Part shown: in pieces, positions 5,985 through 7,196 of the stretch
Numbering within the stretch: the stretch's first letter is position 1
Layout: every line of letters begins with the position of its first letter
Assembly (NCBI GenBank): GCA_026706325.1
Contig: JAPOYZ010000040.1
Location: forward strand, 8,748-15,943
Origin: Candidatus Aminicenantota bacterium
GTDB taxonomy: Bacteria > Acidobacteriota > UBA6911 > RPQK01 > JAJDTT01
Reading direction: 5' to 3'
Length of the DNA stretch: 7,196 nt
Notes under the pieces: model-generated
The model's input: the letters and a program-made list of their open reading frames with translations, nothing else
Told to the model about the DNA's origin: nothing
Databases searched by the model: none
Position numbers and translations under genes: made by a program

Positions 5985-7160
5985 CTATTCCGGCGGCGGG
6001 CTCCAGATCGTCGCTCCGATATAGCGCTCGGGGCCGGACGCCTCGTCGGTGAAGTAATAGACCGCGACCACCTTGCCGTCCGGTCTCTGCACGGCCCGGA
6101 CGTAGCCGATGTCGCGGCTGGCGCCGTCGTCCCGGAGCGTGATGTGGTCGCCCCAGGTCCGGCCGCCGTCGCTGCTGAGCACCGCGCGAATGCTGTAGGG
6201 CTCGGCCCGGTAGCCGTAGAGCAGGCAGATGCGTCCGTCCCGCAACCGGATCATGGCCGGCGGGTTTCCGATGCCCGCGTCGGGCACCGCGTCATTGAGG
6301 TATTCCCACGACGAACCGTTGTCGGTGGACAGGTACGTGGCGATCCAGCGTCGAGGTCCTTCGTGATCGCGGACCGTCGCCAGGATGTCCGTTTCGCTGA
6401 GCCGTACTGAGGCGGGCATGATGGAAAATCCCTCCCCCTGTTCCGGGGCGATCCAGGAGAGAAACTTCCAGGTCTTTCCGCCATCCGTGGTGCGGACGCA
6501 GAGGGGGCGGCCCTCCAGGCCGTTCGGCTTTGCCGCCGTGATGAACAGGGTGCACGTGTTTTCGTCGTCGACGATGTAGTCGGTCCGCGGGGCGATTCCG
6601 GGAGTGTCGAAGCTGGGCAGCCGGAACGGTCCCTCCCAGGAACGCCCCCGGTCATAGGAGTAGAACACCCGGCCGATTCCGGCGTGAATGCTGTTGGTGC
6701 GAACCGTCAGGGCGAAGTCGGGGTGGGTGAAGTCGATGCCGCCTTCGCTCTCAAGCATGGGAGGAATCGTCAAACCCGGCCGCGTGACCCCATGCAGGTA
6801 TCCGCCTTCGGTGATCAGGTGCCCGTTGGCCGTCGGATCCTCCAAAGCCCAGGTCTCGCCGCCGTCGAGACTCCTGGCCAGCATGGGGATTTCCGGCTTT
6901 TCGCGGTCGATGTGGTGCCGCAGGCCCTGATCCTTGTAGTAGCCCATGCCGAATCCGACGAGAATCTCTTCACGCCACATCCAGATTCCATGGTTGGCCG
7001 GCCAGCCGCCGAACATCCCCTTCTCGAAGTAGACCTTGACGTGGCGGGGTTCCTCCGCTTTGTCCGCACCCTGGCCGGCCGAACCCGATTCGTCAGGGGC
7101 TGTGCAGGCCATGCCCCCCACCGACAGCACGCCTGCCGCGACAATGTTTCTCCAAGTCAT
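5985..7160 (-). CDS. Asp-box (BNR) repeat lipoprotein, sialidase-like beta-propeller
   Basis: A 391-residue predicted exported protein of the sialidase/neuraminidase fold. Residues 1-19 look like a lipoprotein signal (MTWRNIVAAGVLSVGGMAC). The Cys19 lipobox is imperfect, with Gly rather than Leu at -3. A Ser/Gly/Glu-rich linker follows. Five Asp-boxes (S/T-x-D-x-G-x-[ST]-W) are visible at about 97-104 SLDGGETW, 168-175 SYDRGRSW, 224-231 TTDGGKTW, 278-285 STDNGSSW and 329-336 SSDGGRTW, as expected of a six-bladed propeller. I do not see the FRIP motif of classical bacterial sialidases, so sialidase activity is not supported; a glycan-binding or other glycoside-active role remains possible. ATG 7160 is preferred over ATG 7172 because GGAGG is 5 bases before the former and begins inside the latter. 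It precedes the synthase on the same strand but is separated by 203 bp including the palindrome. Confidence 0.82.
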   Translation of the reverse strand: MTWRNIVAAGVLSVGGMACTAPDESGSAGQGADKAEEPRHVKVYFEKGMFGGWPANHGIWMWREEILVGFGMGYYKDQGLRHHIDREKPEIPMLARSLDGGETWALEDPTANGHLITEGGYLHGVTRPGLTIPPMLESEGGIDFTHPDFALTVRTNSIHAGIGRVFYSYDRGRSWEGPFRLPSFDTPGIAPRTDYIVDDENTCTLFITAAKPNGLEGRPLCVRTTDGGKTWKFLSWIAPEQGEGFSIMPASVRLSETDILATVRDHEGPRRWIATYLSTDNGSSWEYLNDAVPDAGIGNPPAMIRLRDGRICLLYGYRAEPYSIRAVLSSDGGRTWGDHITLRDDGASRDIGYVRAVQRPDGKVVAVYYFTDEASGPERYIGATIWSPPPE

Positions 7161-7165
7161 GGGTT

Positions 7166-7170
7166 CCTCC
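7166..7170 (-). promoter_or_regulatory. Ribosome binding site deciding the Asp-box lipoprotein start
   Basis: Minus strand GGAGG lies 5 bases upstream of ATG 7160. The upstream in-frame ATG 7172 shares its G with this motif, and removing the four extra residues gives a cleaner signal peptide. Confidence 0.6.
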
Positions 7171-7196
7171 ATCTCTTATTCAATATTCGCCCGGAG

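Noticed and set aside
5833..6024. A 63-codon plus-strand ORF
   Set aside because: It spans the palindrome and runs into the 3' end of the lipoprotein gene; no ribosome site or family features.

Overview
The window is a GC-rich stretch from what is probably an uncultivated Gram-negative bacterium. The gene content (a 14-subunit-type complex I operon, an Asp-box lipoprotein, a type III polyketide synthase) would fit Acidobacteriota or a similar soil or marine phylum, but I cannot place it taxonomically from sequence alone. No rRNA, tRNA or CRISPR was seen.

Left part, plus strand (1-2382): the 3' end of a respiratory complex I operon. The C-terminal 166 codons of nuoM overlap the start of a complete nuoN by 11 bp. 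nuoN in turn overlaps by 4 bp (GTGA) a small gene encoding a GreA-type transcript cleavage factor, so greA looks translationally coupled to the complex I operon. A short GC-rich stretch with two small hairpins (2382-2414) separates greA from convergent minus-strand genes.

Right part, minus strand (7172 down to 2434), in transcription order: (1) a predicted lipoprotein with five Asp-box (BNR) repeats, a sialidase-fold beta-propeller; (2) a 166-bp imperfect palindrome; (3) a type III polyketide synthase with an intact Cys-His-Asn triad; (4) a membrane methyltransferase of the isoprenylcysteine carboxyl methyltransferase (ICMT) family whose start overlaps the synthase stop; (5) after a 154-bp leader with alternative hairpins, an exported FAD-dependent L-amino-acid-oxidase-like enzyme. 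Genes 3 and 4 match the bpsA-bpsB pair of Bacillus subtilis and the srsA-srsB pair of Streptomyces griseus. There the synthase makes alkylpyrones or alkylresorcinols from fatty acyl and malonyl-CoA, and the ICMT-like protein O-methylates them. The amine oxidase need not belong to that pathway.

The most unusual feature is structural. The synthase-methyltransferase pair lies between inverted copies of a roughly 24-bp repeat (core CTAGGAGCCTGCGCCG). One copy supplies the methyltransferase stop codon. The other forms the outer end of the palindrome just upstream of the synthase, and a third copy forms the palindrome's inner end and abuts the synthase ribosome binding site. The synthase also has a start-codon problem: conserved N-terminal sequence lies upstream of the first conventional start, so either a CTG start or a one-base indel must be invoked.
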